NCBI GenBank assembly: GCA_900753165.1
Contig: CAADYC010000076.1
Coordinates: 1 to 15,638 of the forward strand
DNA length: 15,638 nucleotides
Source: Clostridia bacterium
GTDB lineage: Bacteria > Bacillota > Clostridia > TANB77 > CAG-508
Reading direction: 5' to 3'
The notes beneath the pieces were generated by a model. It did not search any database. It was not told the DNA's origin and worked only from the letters and a program-made list of their open reading frames with translations. The translations under genes and the position numbers were made by a program. Below are positions 1-7,941 of this stretch, piece by piece (position 1 is the first letter of the stretch; every line of letters starts with the position of its first letter).

Positions 1-137
1 GAGTATTTACGTTAGAATTTGTTACACTATTTTGGTCACATTCGAAATATATTCACAATATCATTTACATGTATTTCAACAATTATTCTTATATCTGTAA
101 CCACAAAAGCATATATCCCTAAGAAAAAATCAAAAAA

Positions 138-154
138 ATGTAAACATTTTACAT
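138..154. promoter_or_regulatory. Perfect 7+3+7 palindrome, possible operator
   Basis: ATGTAAA, three central bases (CAT), then TTTACAT form a perfect inverted repeat. It lies just upstream of a candidate -35 box at 160-165, where a dimeric regulator could bind. I cannot assign a regulator family. In sequence this AT-rich, chance palindromes are common. Confidence 0.3.
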
Positions 155-159
155 AAATA

Positions 160-188
160 TTGATTTTGTAACGAAAATGTAATATAAT
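160..188 (+). promoter_or_regulatory. Candidate upstream sigma-A promoter
   Basis: TTGATT at 160-165 and TATAAT at 183-188 are separated by 17 bases, which fits a sigma-A promoter. A transcript from here would begin near 195 and run through the hairpin at 230-256 into the adhesin gene. A better-placed promoter lies at 288-316, so this may be a second start or a chance match in AT-rich DNA. Confidence 0.35.
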
Positions 189-223
189 TGTAATGTAGGC
201 GTAAAAAATATATATGCTATACA

Positions 224-256
224 AAAAGCCCTTCCGTAAGCTAAAGAAAGGGCAAA
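224..256 (-). terminator. Minus-strand hairpin with T-run
   Basis: GCCCTT (about 229-234) and AAGGGC (about 248-253) pair as a 6-base stem. Read on the minus strand, the stem is followed by TTTTT, as in an intrinsic terminator. Read on the plus strand it is followed by A residues, so it would not terminate adhesin transcription. No minus-strand gene lies immediately to its right, so what it would terminate is unclear. It may instead be a leader structure. Confidence 0.35.
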
Positions 257-287
257 AAAATCAAATAAAAAAACGCTATAAAAGCTA

Positions 288-316
288 TTGACTTCAATGA
301 TTTAATGAAATAAAAT
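288..316 (+). promoter_or_regulatory. Sigma-A promoter of the adhesin gene
   Basis: TTGACT at 288-293 and TAAAAT at 311-316 have an exact 17-base spacer. Transcription would start near 323, giving a leader of about 32 bases that contains the AAGAAGGAG ribosome site (335-343) 11 bases before the ATG. The rest of 1-354 holds no gene that I can support; the reading frames there look like shadows. Confidence 0.65.
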
Positions 317-354
317 TAAAGTAATGTTATTTATAAGAAGGAGAAGATTTTATT

Positions 355-3300
355 ATGAGTAAGAAAAAAATAACTTTGTCAATCATGAGTATTATATTTG
401 CAATTATACTTATGACAATTCCAAATGTAGTAAAAGCAAAAACACCACTTACAACGCCAATGTATTTTGGAATAAATGAATATAGAAAAGGAACTACACC
501 AGATAATTTAGCATATGCTATTGGAAATCCATTAGCAAATGGTTCAACAACAGAATCAATTGTTGGTGCTAAAATATGGCAAATAGTAAAATATGATAAT
601 AGAACAAGTGATACATTTGTAACAGGAAATTATTACTGTGTTAGAGCAGGAATTGGATTTAATGATACTACAACAAAGGCAGAGTATACAATTTCTTATG
701 ATTTAAAAACAGAAAAATCAGAAATATTAGCTTCTGGAAATCCTGTATTACAAAGTATTGTAAATAATGGATATTTTAATAATTTATTAGCATTAACAGA
801 TTTAGTATATTTAAAAGGTGTATCAACAGATACAGAAAAAACAGCATTACTAGAAGCTGCTGGTATATATGCTGAAGACTATACAAATCCATTAACAGAA
901 AGTGATATAGAGGCAGTTCAACAAGCAGCAATTTGGTATTTTACAAACCATGATGATACAGTATTCAACAAAGTGTATAATCAATTTGGAGATGAAAAAA
1001 CATCTTGGTTATTTTATAGAACATTAGATATGGCACATAATGGAGAATCATATAAAAGTTTGAGTGATTATGATTTACACTTTAATAGTTTTGGTTCTCA
1101 AACTGGTGCCGGAAAAGATAGACAAGAACAAGCAGTATTATTATATAATTACTTAATTTCAACAGCCAATAAAAATGCAGCAGCATATGCAAATGGAACA
1201 GCAACATCAACAACAAAAGTTACATTATATGCAAATGCTACTCAACAAAATACACAACCAATTATATTAATTGAAAGAACACCAGATGTAAAAGAATTTG
1301 ACTTAGCTTTAAGAAAATATATAACAAAAGTTGATGGTAAAAATCTTGAAGGTAATAGTTCAAGAATACCAAATATAGATACTTCAACAATAAAGAATGG
1401 TAAAACTGCAACATATAAACATAGAAAAGATTCAGTAACAGTTTCTAATGGAAGTGTTGTTACATATAAATTAACAGTTTATAATGAAGGAGAAAAAGCT
1501 GGTAGAGCAACAAAGATTGTTGATCAATTACCAACAGGATTAAAATTAAAAACAACAGGAACAATAACATCAAGTAAAGGAAATAGTTATTCTGTATCTT
1601 ATGATGAGTCTACAAATAAAGCGACATTTACAACAACAGGAACTCAAAATTTAAATGCATATGATGGAAGTAGATTAGATTCAGATACAATTGAAATAGA
1701 ATGTACAGTTACAGCAACAGCAAATACAAACAGTGATAAAGTTTTAACAAATGTTGCTTGGATTTCAGAAGAATATGATGCAGTAACAAAAGAAACAATA
1801 ACAAGTCAAAAAGGAAAAGATAGAGATTCTGAGCCATCAACAACTCCAAGTGTAAATAAAGACAATATGGAAAATTATACAGGGAATAATAATAAATCTG
1901 ATTTAACAGATTCAAATAATTATTATAAAGGACAACAAGATGATGATGACTTTGAAAAATTAATTATTAAAAAACAAAATGAAGGTTCATATAACTTAGT
2001 ATTAGTAAAACAAGATGCAAATGGAGAACAATTAAATAGTAAAGCAACATTCGTTGTTAATGGTGTTACAAAAGAAGTAACAGGAAAATTAACAATAGCA
2101 GAAAATGTAAAGATAACATCAGGAAATGTTGGAAATAATGATGTTTATACTATAAAAGAGACAGTTGCTCCAGATGGATATTGTAAATTTGATGGAACAA
2201 TAGTAGTAACAGTTGAAAAAGTATTAGAAGGTAATACATATAAAGTTAAAAATGTAACTCGTAAAGTTGTAGATGATAAAGGAAATGATATAACATCACA
2301 AAAAGGTCAAGATGCAACTGTAGAACTAAATGCTGATGGAAACTTATATGTAAATGTAAAAGACTATCAATTTGATTTAAAATTAATTAAAAGAATAGTT
2401 GAAGTAAATGGAACAAAAGTACCTGAAAGATTATTAAGTGTTGATGTTACAAAATTAGCAAATGGAACAGCAACAACAGCTGATTATGAAATGGATAAAA
2501 ATCCAGTATCAGTAAAAACTGGAGATATAGTTAAATATACATTAAGAGTATATAATGAAGGTGATGTTGATGGATATGCATCAGAAATTTCAGAAGATAT
2601 TCCAGAAGGACTAGAATTTATGTGGTCTGAAAAAGATTCTACTGAATTAGATGCAGATACAACATTATCAAAAGAAGAAAAAGAAGCTATTAAATATAAC
2701 CAAGGAATTTGGGATATTAAAAATATAAATAAAAATACAAATAAAGTTGAGTTAGTTTCAACGGATTATTTAGCAAAAGGAAAAGGTGCTGAAATAACAA
2801 AAAATGGAGCAAACTTAATAAAAGCATTTGATAAGACAAAAGGATATGTAAATACAATAAATGATAAAAATCCAGATTATAGAGAAGTATCTGTATATAT
2901 GAAAGTTGTAGCTGATAATGCAACAAATGAAATCATCAGAAATGAAGCAGCTATAACAGGAGATACAGATAAAGATGGAAATTTAATTGATGATAGAGAC
3001 TCAAGCCCAGATAAATGGATTAAATATGAAGATGATGAAGATTATGATAATGTAATTTTACAATCATTTGATTTGGCATTAAGAAAATTCATTATAGCTG
3101 TAAGTAAAGATACAACAATAGAAGATTCAGAATATTTGAAAAACTCAAATGGTTCATATACAAGAGCACCAGTAGTAGATACATCAAAATTAAATACAAT
3201 AGGTGAAGATGGAAAACTAATAACAACAGCAATTTATAATCATACAAAAGAACCAGTAGAAGTTACAAAAAATGATAGTGTTGTTTATATGTTAAGAGTA

Positions 3301-5004
3301 TATAATGAAGGAAGCATAAATGGATATGCAAGTGAAATAAAAGACCACTTACCATCATATTTACAATTTGTTGAAGGAGATTTCAATACTAAATATGGAT
3401 GGAAAGTATCTGAAGATGGAAGAACAGTAACTACAAATTATTTAGATAATTATATTATTGAAAAAGCTACAACAAATGGAGATGGAAAAATAATATTATC
3501 TTATAAAGAAGTTCCTATTATGTGTAAGGTAACAGGAGATGCACAAGGAAAGATTACAAACATAGCAGATATAATAAAATATAAAGATGAAAAGAAACAA
3601 GATGTAACAGATAGAGATTCTAAAGAAGATAATGTTGTATTACCATCAGATAAAGACTTACCATCATATAAAGATGATGAAACAGGAGATTATATACCAG
3701 GTCAAGAAGATGATGATGACTTTGAAAAATTAGTTGTTAAGAAATTTGATTTAGCATTAAGAAAATTTATTACAAATATTAGTGATAAAGATGTAACAAC
3801 AAGGATACCACAAGTAAAATATGATAGTGAAAATAATAAAATAACATATGAACATTCAAAAGACCCATTAGATGTTGTAACAGGTGATATTGTTACATAT
3901 ACAATAAGAGTATTTAACGAGGGTGAAATAGATGGATATGCATCAAAAGTATCTGATGATGTACCAGATGGACTTGAATATTTACCAGATAATGAGTTAA
4001 ATAAAGAATATAGATGGGTAATGTATGATAAAGATGGTAAAGAAACTACAGATGTTAAAAATGCAGTAAAATTAACAACAGATTATCTATCAAAAGAACA
4101 AGGTGAGACAAGAATGAAAGAGGAATCTTCATTAACAGAAAATCCTGCATTGTTGACAGCTTTTGATGGAACAAAAGAAATATCAGATACAAACCCAGAT
4201 TATGCAGATGTTAAAATTGCATTTAAAGTAACTGAACCAAATGGTTCAAGTAAAATCTTGGTAAATAGTGCGCAAATATCTGATGATACAGATAAAGATG
4301 GAAATCCAATAGATGATATAGATTCAACACCAGATAAATGGGTTGATGGTGAAGATGACCAAGATAAAGAATATGTTAAATTAACAGAATTTGACTTGGC
4401 ATTAAGAAAATGGGTAACACAAGCGATTGTTATTGAAAATGGAAAAGAAACAGTAACACAAACTGGACATAAACCAGAAGATGATCCTGAACAAGTTGTT
4501 AAAGTAGAATTAAATAGAAAAAAATTAAGCTCAGTAACAGTTAAATTTAGATATTCTATAAGAGTAACAAATGAGGGGGATATTGCTGGATATGCAAAAC
4601 AAATTAGAGACTATATTCCAGATGGATTAAAATTTGATGCAAAAGATAATCCTGATTGGACTGATGAGGGAAATAATGTTATAAGTACAAGAAAATTGGA
4701 AAATACATTGTTACAACCTGGTCAAAGTGCGGATGTTGAAGTTTTACTTACTTGGAAAAATGATAAAAATAATTTAGGCTTAAAAGTAAATACAGCGGAA
4801 ATTTCAGAGGATTATAATGATAAACATGTTCCAGATATGGATTCAACTCCAAATAATAAAGTCCCAGGTGAAGATGATATAGATGATGCACCAGTTCTTT
4901 TAGCAATAGCTACAGGTCGTGCAAGATTATATATTACTTTAACTTTTGCAGTGTTAGTAACATTGGCTAGTGGAATAGTATTAATTAAGAAATTTGTATT
5001 ATAA
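355..5004 (+). CDS. Secreted thioester-domain adhesin with Cna-B and repeated beta modules, membrane-anchored
   Basis: This is a predicted surface adhesin of 1,549 residues. Residues 1-28 form a signal peptide (KKK, hydrophobic core, cleavage likely after VKA). The next about 230 residues match the Gram-positive thioester domain (TED): YYC with Cys95, then a Q-x-AIW motif with Gln190 (or Gln189). In this family the Cys-Gln thioester attaches covalently to host surfaces. Modules starting FDLALRK, or FDLKLIK in the second, begin at residues 315, 673, 905, 1131 and 1346. Each carries a (Y/F)xLRVYNEG-like core, as in DUF11-type domains. A Cna-B/SpaA-like domain lies at about 546-640, with Lys552 and the ETVAPDGY motif (Glu602), the arrangement used for isopeptide bonds. 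Acidic DDDD linkers join the modules. The C-terminus is a hydrophobic span plus KK with no LPXTG. The ATG follows AAGAAGGAG at good spacing. The overall class is secure; the ligand is unknown. Confidence 0.85.
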   Translation: MSKKKITLSIMSIIFAIILMTIPNVVKAKTPLTTPMYFGINEYRKGTTPDNLAYAIGNPLANGSTTESIVGAKIWQIVKYDNRTSDTFVTGNYYCVRAGIGFNDTTTKAEYTISYDLKTEKSEILASGNPVLQSIVNNGYFNNLLALTDLVYLKGVSTDTEKTALLEAAGIYAEDYTNPLTESDIEAVQQAAIWYFTNHDDTVFNKVYNQFGDEKTSWLFYRTLDMAHNGESYKSLSDYDLHFNSFGSQTGAGKDRQEQAVLLYNYLISTANKNAAAYANGTATSTTKVTLYANATQQNTQPIILIERTPDVKEFDLALRKYITKVDGKNLEGNSSRIPNIDTSTIKNGKTATYKHRKDSVTVSNGSVVTYKLTVYNEGEKAGRATKIVDQLPTGLKLKTTGTITSSKGNSYSVSYDESTNKATFTTTGTQNLNAYDGSRLDSDTIEIECTVTATANTNSDKVLTNVAWISEEYDAVTKETITSQKGKDRDSEPSTTPSVNKDNMENYTGNNNKSDLTDSNNYYKGQQDDDDFEKLIIKKQNEGSYNLVLVKQDANGEQLNSKATFVVNGVTKEVTGKLTIAENVKITSGNVGNNDVYTIKETVAPDGYCKFDGTIVVTVEKVLEGNTYKVKNVTRKVVDDKGNDITSQKGQDATVELNADGNLYVNVKDYQFDLKLIKRIVEVNGTKVPERLLSVDVTKLANGTATTADYEMDKNPVSVKTGDIVKYTLRVYNEGDVDGYASEISEDIPEGLEFMWSEKDSTELDADTTLSKEEKEAIKYNQGIWDIKNINKNTNKVELVSTDYLAKGKGAEITKNGANLIKAFDKTKGYVNTINDKNPDYREVSVYMKVVADNATNEIIRNEAAITGDTDKDGNLIDDRDSSPDKWIKYEDDEDYDNVILQSFDLALRKFIIAVSKDTTIEDSEYLKNSNGSYTRAPVVDTSKLNTIGEDGKLITTAIYNHTKEPVEVTKNDSVVYMLRVYNEGSINGYASEIKDHLPSYLQFVEGDFNTKYGWKVSEDGRTVTTNYLDNYIIEKATTNGDGKIILSYKEVPIMCKVTGDAQGKITNIADIIKYKDEKKQDVTDRDSKEDNVVLPSDKDLPSYKDDETGDYIPGQEDDDDFEKLVVKKFDLALRKFITNISDKDVTTRIPQVKYDSENNKITYEHSKDPLDVVTGDIVTYTIRVFNEGEIDGYASKVSDDVPDGLEYLPDNELNKEYRWVMYDKDGKETTDVKNAVKLTTDYLSKEQGETRMKEESSLTENPALLTAFDGTKEISDTNPDYADVKIAFKVTEPNGSSKILVNSAQISDDTDKDGNPIDDIDSTPDKWVDGEDDQDKEYVKLTEFDLALRKWVTQAIVIENGKETVTQTGHKPEDDPEQVVKVELNRKKLSSVTVKFRYSIRVTNEGDIAGYAKQIRDYIPDGLKFDAKDNPDWTDEGNNVISTRKLENTLLQPGQSADVEVLLTWKNDKNNLGLKVNTAEISEDYNDKHVPDMDSTPNNKVPGEDDIDDAPVLLAIATGRARLYITLTFAVLVTLASGIVLIKKFVL
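1297..4890 (+). repeat. Five divergent FDLALRK beta modules within the adhesin
   Basis: Five related modules start at about nt 1297, 2371, 3061, 3751 and 4390. Shared landmarks are FDLALRK, a (V/I)xLRVYNEGxxxGYA-like strand, a (D/E)xxPxGL turn, and an acidic tail of the form D-DS-xPD-xW or GEDD. The Cna-B-like domain interrupts the series between modules one and two. The copies differ widely in sequence, so this is an old protein-level repeat rather than a recent tandem DNA duplication. Confidence 0.75.
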
Positions 5005-5009
5005 TATAG

Positions 5010-5054
5010 AATAAGACATTTGGTATAAACCATTTGTCTTATTTTTTCTTTTTT
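5010..5054 (+). terminator. Intrinsic terminator of the adhesin gene
   Basis: AATAAGACA (5010-5018) pairs with TGTCTTATT (5035-5043). Inside it, TGGT/ACCA forms a second short stem around an ATAA loop. The hairpin is followed by TTTT-C-TTTTTT. It starts five bases after the adhesin stop codon, so the adhesin is probably transcribed alone. Confidence 0.85.
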
Positions 5055-5056
5055 AG

Positions 5057-5085
5057 TTTACTTTTAAAATTTGGTATGTTATAAT
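5057..5085 (+). promoter_or_regulatory. Extended -10 promoter for the Ig-like protein and diguanylate cyclase
   Basis: TTTACT (5057-5062), a 17-base spacer and TATAAT (5080-5085), with the extended -10 element TG at 5077-5078. It lies directly after the adhesin terminator and about 20 bases before the AGAGGTG ribosome site of the next gene. Confidence 0.6.
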
Positions 5086-5111
5086 TTCATTAGTAGAGAG
5101 GTGTTATAAAA

Positions 5112-6050
5112 ATGAATCAAATACTTTCAACAAATATGCCAGTTAATGAAAAGAAAATAAAAAATAGAAATTCTAAACCTATAGAGGTAGGTACAATATT
5201 ACGTGTTTTTGCGATAGCATTATTAATATTTGGAACATTTTTGATAGGAACAGGAATTTATTCAATAATAGGAAAACAAGGAGCAAGTAAAAATGAAAGT
5301 TTACAACCATCAATTTCTATTGAAGATAAGTCAGAAGATACGATATTGTTAAAAGTAGTTCATAGTAAAAATATTTCAAAATTAGAATATAGATGGAATG
5401 ATGAAGAATCAACAGTAGTAAATGGAAATAATGGAAAATATATGGAAAAAGAAATAAAAGTTCCTTCTGGTACAAATACTTTACATGTTTTAGTTGTTGA
5501 TGTAGATGGAAATGAAATTCCATATGAAAAACAATATGAACGTCAAAGTAATATAAATATTGAAGTTTCAGGAAATAAAATAAAAATTACATGTGAAGAA
5601 GAAAATCAAATTTCATATATGACATATAGATGGGATGATGAAGAAGAAAAGACTATACAAATAAATGATACAAAAATAAATCAAGAAATAGAAGCTATAA
5701 AAGGTTTACATACTTTAACAGTTATAGTAGTTGATGAAGATAATAATACAGATACAAAAGTACAAAAGATTAATGGTGTTTCAAAACCAAAGGTTAGTGT
5801 TGCTTTAAGTGATGATGAAAAACATTTTGTAATTAAGGCATCTGATGATGAAAAATTATCAAGTGTTGAATTTAAATTAAATCAAGATGATAATCAAGAT
5901 TATATAATAAATTTGGATGATAGAGATATGAAAGAATTGAATTATACTTTACCAATGGAGCTACAAGCTGGGCAAAATTATATAGAAGTAATAGTTAAAA
6001 ATTCTAATGGAATTACAGAAGAAACAGGAATTGTTAGATTTGATAAATAA
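5112..6050 (+). CDS. Membrane-anchored protein with three Ig-like repeats, function unknown
   Basis: A 312-residue protein with a short charged cytoplasmic N-terminus, one membrane span at about residues 27-53 and an outside part of about 255 residues. The outside part is three beta-rich repeats of roughly 80 residues. The first two carry matching YRWNDEE and YRWDDEE strands, followed by a xLHxLxVxVVDxDxN strand, as in bacterial Ig-like folds. The third is more divergent. There is no catalytic motif or wall-sorting signal, so it should stay in the membrane facing the wall. It has its own promoter and lies 28 bases upstream of the diguanylate cyclase gene, so the two are probably co-transcribed. 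A sensory or scaffold role linked to c-di-GMP signalling is inference from position only. Confidence 0.7.
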   Translation: MNQILSTNMPVNEKKIKNRNSKPIEVGTILRVFAIALLIFGTFLIGTGIYSIIGKQGASKNESLQPSISIEDKSEDTILLKVVHSKNISKLEYRWNDEESTVVNGNNGKYMEKEIKVPSGTNTLHVLVVDVDGNEIPYEKQYERQSNINIEVSGNKIKITCEEENQISYMTYRWDDEEEKTIQINDTKINQEIEAIKGLHTLTVIVVDEDNNTDTKVQKINGVSKPKVSVALSDDEKHFVIKASDDEKLSSVEFKLNQDDNQDYIINLDDRDMKELNYTLPMELQAGQNYIEVIVKNSNGITEETGIVRFDK

Positions 6051-6078
6051 TTAAAATGGCTACAAGAAGGAGGTACAA

Positions 6079-7005
6079 ATGATACAAGAAATATATATAA
6101 TTGATGATGATGAATCTTCAATAATGGTATTTAAGAAATTATTTGAAAATGATCCAGAATATAAATTTATAAGTGTAAAATCTGAACAAATAGATGTAGC
6201 ATTAAAAAATATCCCTTCAATAATTATTGTAAATGAAGATGCAATAGAAGTTGACGGCATTGAATTATGTAAGAAAATAAGAAATGATGATGATAATAGT
6301 ATAACTCCTATAATTGTTGTTTCTTCAAATTCAAGTAAACAACATAGAATACAAATATTAAAAGAATCAGTTGAATATTATATAAAAAAACCAGTAAATG
6401 CACAATATTTATATTTTACAATAAAAAATTTAGGAAGATTAATAAATATAAATAGAAGAATTAGTCCACTTACAGGATTACCAGGAAATGTACAAATACA
6501 TGCTGAATTAAAGAAAAAGATAGTTAATAGAGAAGAATTTTCTGTATTATATATAGATTTAGATAATTTTAAGGCATATAATGATATTTATGGATTTTTA
6601 AAAGGTGATGAAATAATAAAATTTACTGCGGATACAATAATGAGATGTGTTCATTCATATGTACCTAATAGTGCTTTTGTAGGACATATTGGAGGGGATG
6701 ATTTTGTTGCAATAATTCCTACATTAAATTGTGATAAAATTTGTGAAAGTATTATTGCAAATTTTGATGCTGATGTAGGTAAATTTTTTACTGAAGATGA
6801 TGTTGAAAATGGTTATATAGAAGTTGCAAATAGAAAAGGTGTTATAGAACAATTTCCACTTACTTCTATTTCTGTTGGAGTTGTTGAAGCTGATAGAGGT
6901 AGATTTGCAAATATCTTGGAAATAGGAGAAGTTGGTGCTCAAGTAAAACATATGGCTAAAACTATAATGGGAAGTAGTTATGCTATTGATAGGAGAAAAA
7001 AATAA
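6079..7005 (+). CDS. Diguanylate cyclase with degenerate response-regulator receiver (REC-GGDEF)
   Basis: This 308-residue protein has a receiver domain (about 1-118) and a GGDEF domain (about 128-305). GGDEF enzymes make c-di-GMP from two GTP. The receiver keeps acidic residues Asp9-Asp11, Ser82/83 and Lys104 of KKP. The position seven residues before the conserved Asp-Gly (59-60), where the phosphoacceptor Asp should be, is Asn52. The GGDEF domain has LTGLPG, the metal-binding YIDLDNFKAYND segment (Asp160) and GGDDF at 205-209, a conservative variant of the active-site loop. The inhibitory RxxD site that normally precedes the loop is absent. The ATG at 6079 has an excellent AAGGAGG site at 6067-6073. 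The fold assignment is firm. Cyclase activity is likely but unproven, and phosphorylation control is doubtful. Confidence 0.88.
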   Translation: MIQEIYIIDDDESSIMVFKKLFENDPEYKFISVKSEQIDVALKNIPSIIIVNEDAIEVDGIELCKKIRNDDDNSITPIIVVSSNSSKQHRIQILKESVEYYIKKPVNAQYLYFTIKNLGRLININRRISPLTGLPGNVQIHAELKKKIVNREEFSVLYIDLDNFKAYNDIYGFLKGDEIIKFTADTIMRCVHSYVPNSAFVGHIGGDDFVAIIPTLNCDKICESIIANFDADVGKFFTEDDVENGYIEVANRKGVIEQFPLTSISVGVVEADRGRFANILEIGEVGAQVKHMAKTIMGSSYAIDRRKK

Positions 7006-7014
7006 TATATATTA

Positions 7015-7045
7015 AAGGAAGTAGAAAAATCTACTTTCTTTTTTT
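7015..7045 (+). terminator. Intrinsic terminator after the diguanylate cyclase
   Basis: An 11-base stem, AAGGAAGTAGA (7015-7025) with TCTACTTTCTT (7030-7040), contains one G-T wobble and closes an AAAA loop. It runs into a T-rich tail ending at 7045. It separates the signalling pair from the cwlD region. Confidence 0.85.
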
Positions 7046-7182
7046 GTTATTGATAAAGACTGAAATACCTAATTATTATAGTTTTTATGATACTTTAAAT
7101 TTTTTGAGTTGAATATTAATTTTTATAATAGTAATAAAAATCTAAAATTTATAATAATGATTAATAAGTAAGGAGGAATGTT

Positions 7183-7903
7183 ATGTATGTTGTAAAAAGA
7201 AAAAGAATAACATTAATATTGATTGCATTATTATTAGGAATATTTGTGTATTCATATGAAGGAGCAAAAATTAATTTGGATGAAGAAACTCAAAGTACAA
7301 CTGCGACACCTGTATCAGGAAAAGTTATAGTAGTAGATGCACGGACATGGTGTTCCAGATGAAGGAGCACAAAGTAGTAGGGGAACAACAGAAGCAGAAA
7401 CAAATTTGGAAATATCATTAAAATTGCAAAATTTATTAGAACAAAGTGGATGTACAGTTATTTTAACTCGATCAGATGAAAATGCAATTTATGATTTAGA
7501 TAAAACAACTTTAAGAGAGAAAAAAATATCAGACATTAGAAATAGAGTAAAAATAGGGAATAATTCTACAGCTGATTTATTTGTAAGTATTCATCTAAAT
7601 AAAATACCACAACAACAATATTGGGGATGGCAGTGTTTTTATAATACTAAGAATGAAAAAAGTATTAACTTAGCTAAAAAAATTCAAAGCAATCTTAATG
7701 AATCAATTCAAAAAGAAAACAAAAGAGTTGCAATGAAATTAGATACTGTATATATAATGAAACATGTAGAGGTCCCTATTTCAATAGTAGAATGTGGATT
7801 TTTGTCTAATCCAGAGGAGGAACAACAATTATTAGATGATGAATATCAAAATAAATTAGCTTGGGGGATTTTTAATGGAATAATAGAGTATTTTAATGAA
7901 TAA
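7183..7903 (+). CDS. cwlD: Spore cortex N-acetylmuramoyl-L-alanine amidase CwlD, needs a +1 frameshift at 7342
   Basis: This is a zinc amidase (Amidase_3 family) that cleaves stem peptides from muramic acid in peptidoglycan. CwlD does this in the spore cortex, preparing the site for delta-lactam formation. The ATG at 7183 follows AAGGAGG. Residues 8-24 form a membrane anchor. Frame one runs to VVDA, then reads CGG and stops at TGA 7360-7362 after 59 residues. Skipping C7342 restores GHGVPDEGA and a 239-residue protein, very close to the 237 of B. subtilis CwlD. In that product His55, Glu70 and His137 (SIHLN) are the expected zinc ligands and Glu203 (VECGFLSN) the catalytic acid. No other lesion was seen. 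The extra base is not in a homopolymer. It is a programmed frameshift, a recent lesion or a sequence error. A deacetylase gene with the same kind of shift follows 49 bases later. Confidence 0.85.
7342..7345 (+). other. +1 frameshift site C-GGA in cwlD
   Basis: The bases read GCA-C-GGA-CAT. In frame one the codon is CGG, followed by five sense codons and TGA. In the +1 frame GGA-CAT encodes the Gly-His of the amidase DAGHG motif. The neighbouring bases offer no run that polymerase slippage would explain, and I see no clear downstream hairpin or close Shine-Dalgarno-like stimulator. Confidence 0.8.
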
Positions 7904-7941
7904 TTTAGGTAATAATTTATTTAGTATAGAATATATATTAC

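Noticed and set aside
195..350. c-di-GMP-I riboswitch before the adhesin
   Set aside because: AAAGGGCAAA near 248-257 resembles the start of the aptamer, and a cyclase gene is nearby. However, the GACGCAAAGC core and the second conserved stem are absent.
1709..5523. Leu-rich and Tyr-rich minus-strand frames opposite the adhesin and the Ig-like gene
   Set aside because: They are shadows of AT-rich coding DNA, without ribosome sites, domains or promoters.
7104..7155. Promoter for cwlD
   Set aside because: Two TATAAT matches exist (7124-7129 and 7150-7155), but neither has a -35 at a workable distance. A sporulation sigma factor could be used, but I cannot assign a box.
7337..7903. Separate gene starting at ATG 7337
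   Set aside because: The ATG lies within the GAT-GCA codons of the cwlD motif and has no ribosome site; the frame is the second part of cwlD.
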